From Verrucomicrobiia bacterium (GTDB lineage: Bacteria; Verrucomicrobiota; Verrucomicrobiae; Limisphaerales; UBA11358), in assembly GCA_030042375.1 (NCBI GenBank), contig JASHZU010000323.1, positions 1 to 6,601 of the forward strand: a stretch of 6,601 nucleotides of DNA, in the 5' to 3' direction. A program made the translations under genes and the position numbers. This document shows, piece by piece, positions 6,502 to 6,601 of the stretch; position 1 is the stretch's first letter, and each line of letters opens with the position of its first letter. The notes below the pieces were generated by a model. It was not told where the DNA came from. It saw only the letters and a list, made by a program, of their open reading frames with translations, and did no database searches.

Positions 6502-6518
6502 AGCATAGGCTTTGCCAA
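6502..6518 (-). promoter_or_regulatory. Candidate sigma-54 (-24/-12) promoter
   Basis: On the minus strand the sequence TTGGCAAAGCCTATGCT fits the sigma-54 consensus (TTGGCAC-x-R-N3-TTGCW). The GG and GC dinucleotides have the required 12-base spacing, and TTGGCA, a purine at the R position and TGCT match. It lies 14 bases upstream of the ATG at 6487, so the transcript would start near 6491 and leave almost no leader. That is a weakness unless translation is leaderless. The rest of the 114-base region (6488-6601) shows nothing else I can support. Confidence 0.25.
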
Positions 6519-6601
6519 CTGCTTTTTCTTGGGAAATCAGCCAGGATTCCGGAATTTGCTGCGCCGTTTTAATCAAGATGAATAGAATCAATCACAAAAT
6601 T

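Noticed and set aside
6240..6585. Plus-strand open frames over the start of the Acg-like gene and the right end.
   Set aside because: They overlap the coding start of the better-supported minus-strand gene and show no motif or ribosome binding site.

Overview
The window looks like chromosomal DNA from a Gram-negative, moderately GC-rich bacterium, most likely a soil or freshwater Verrucomicrobiota of the Pedosphaera/Limisphaerales type. This is inferred from three things. LpxI, the lipid A enzyme, implies an outer membrane. An ECF-like sigma factor carries a C-terminal membrane anchor introduced by a segment of the ALKLMAW type, which I associate with that group. Ribosome-binding sites are mostly weak. 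No RNA gene, CRISPR array, insertion sequence or phage gene was seen.

Layout. (1) Positions 1-2122, plus strand: the 3' half of an Amt-type ammonium transporter gene, a 103-base gap with a strong hairpin, then a complete type I-beta glutamine synthetase gene (glnA). A textbook intrinsic terminator follows. Together these are ammonium uptake and assimilation. (2) Positions 2183-3551, minus strand: lpxI, with a 168-codon gene of unknown function 43 bases downstream, probably one operon. (3) Positions 3552-3665: a 114-base divergent intergenic region with candidate promoters on both strands. (4) Positions 3666-5480, plus strand: the most unusual gene here. It encodes an ECF-like sigma factor fused to a single predicted membrane helix and three tandem copies of a roughly 117-residue beta-rich domain. 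(5) Positions 5489-6487, minus strand: a diverged Acg/nitroreductase-like protein convergent with the sigma gene (8-base gap). Its upstream region holds a sigma-54-like -24/-12 motif.

Best candidate for something under-described: the one-piece membrane-tethered sigma factor. Its predicted layout is a cytoplasmic sigma-2/sigma-4 module, an Ala-rich linker, one transmembrane segment and a triple-repeat ectodomain, so sensor and sigma factor would be one chain. Inside the gene, an AGGAG sequence and in-frame ATG sit exactly at the junction between the sigma module and the membrane part. This raises the possibility that the membrane/ectodomain part is also made as a separate protein, or that the gene arose by fusion of two. 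All functional statements rest on reading the sequence and on remembered family features; no database search was possible.
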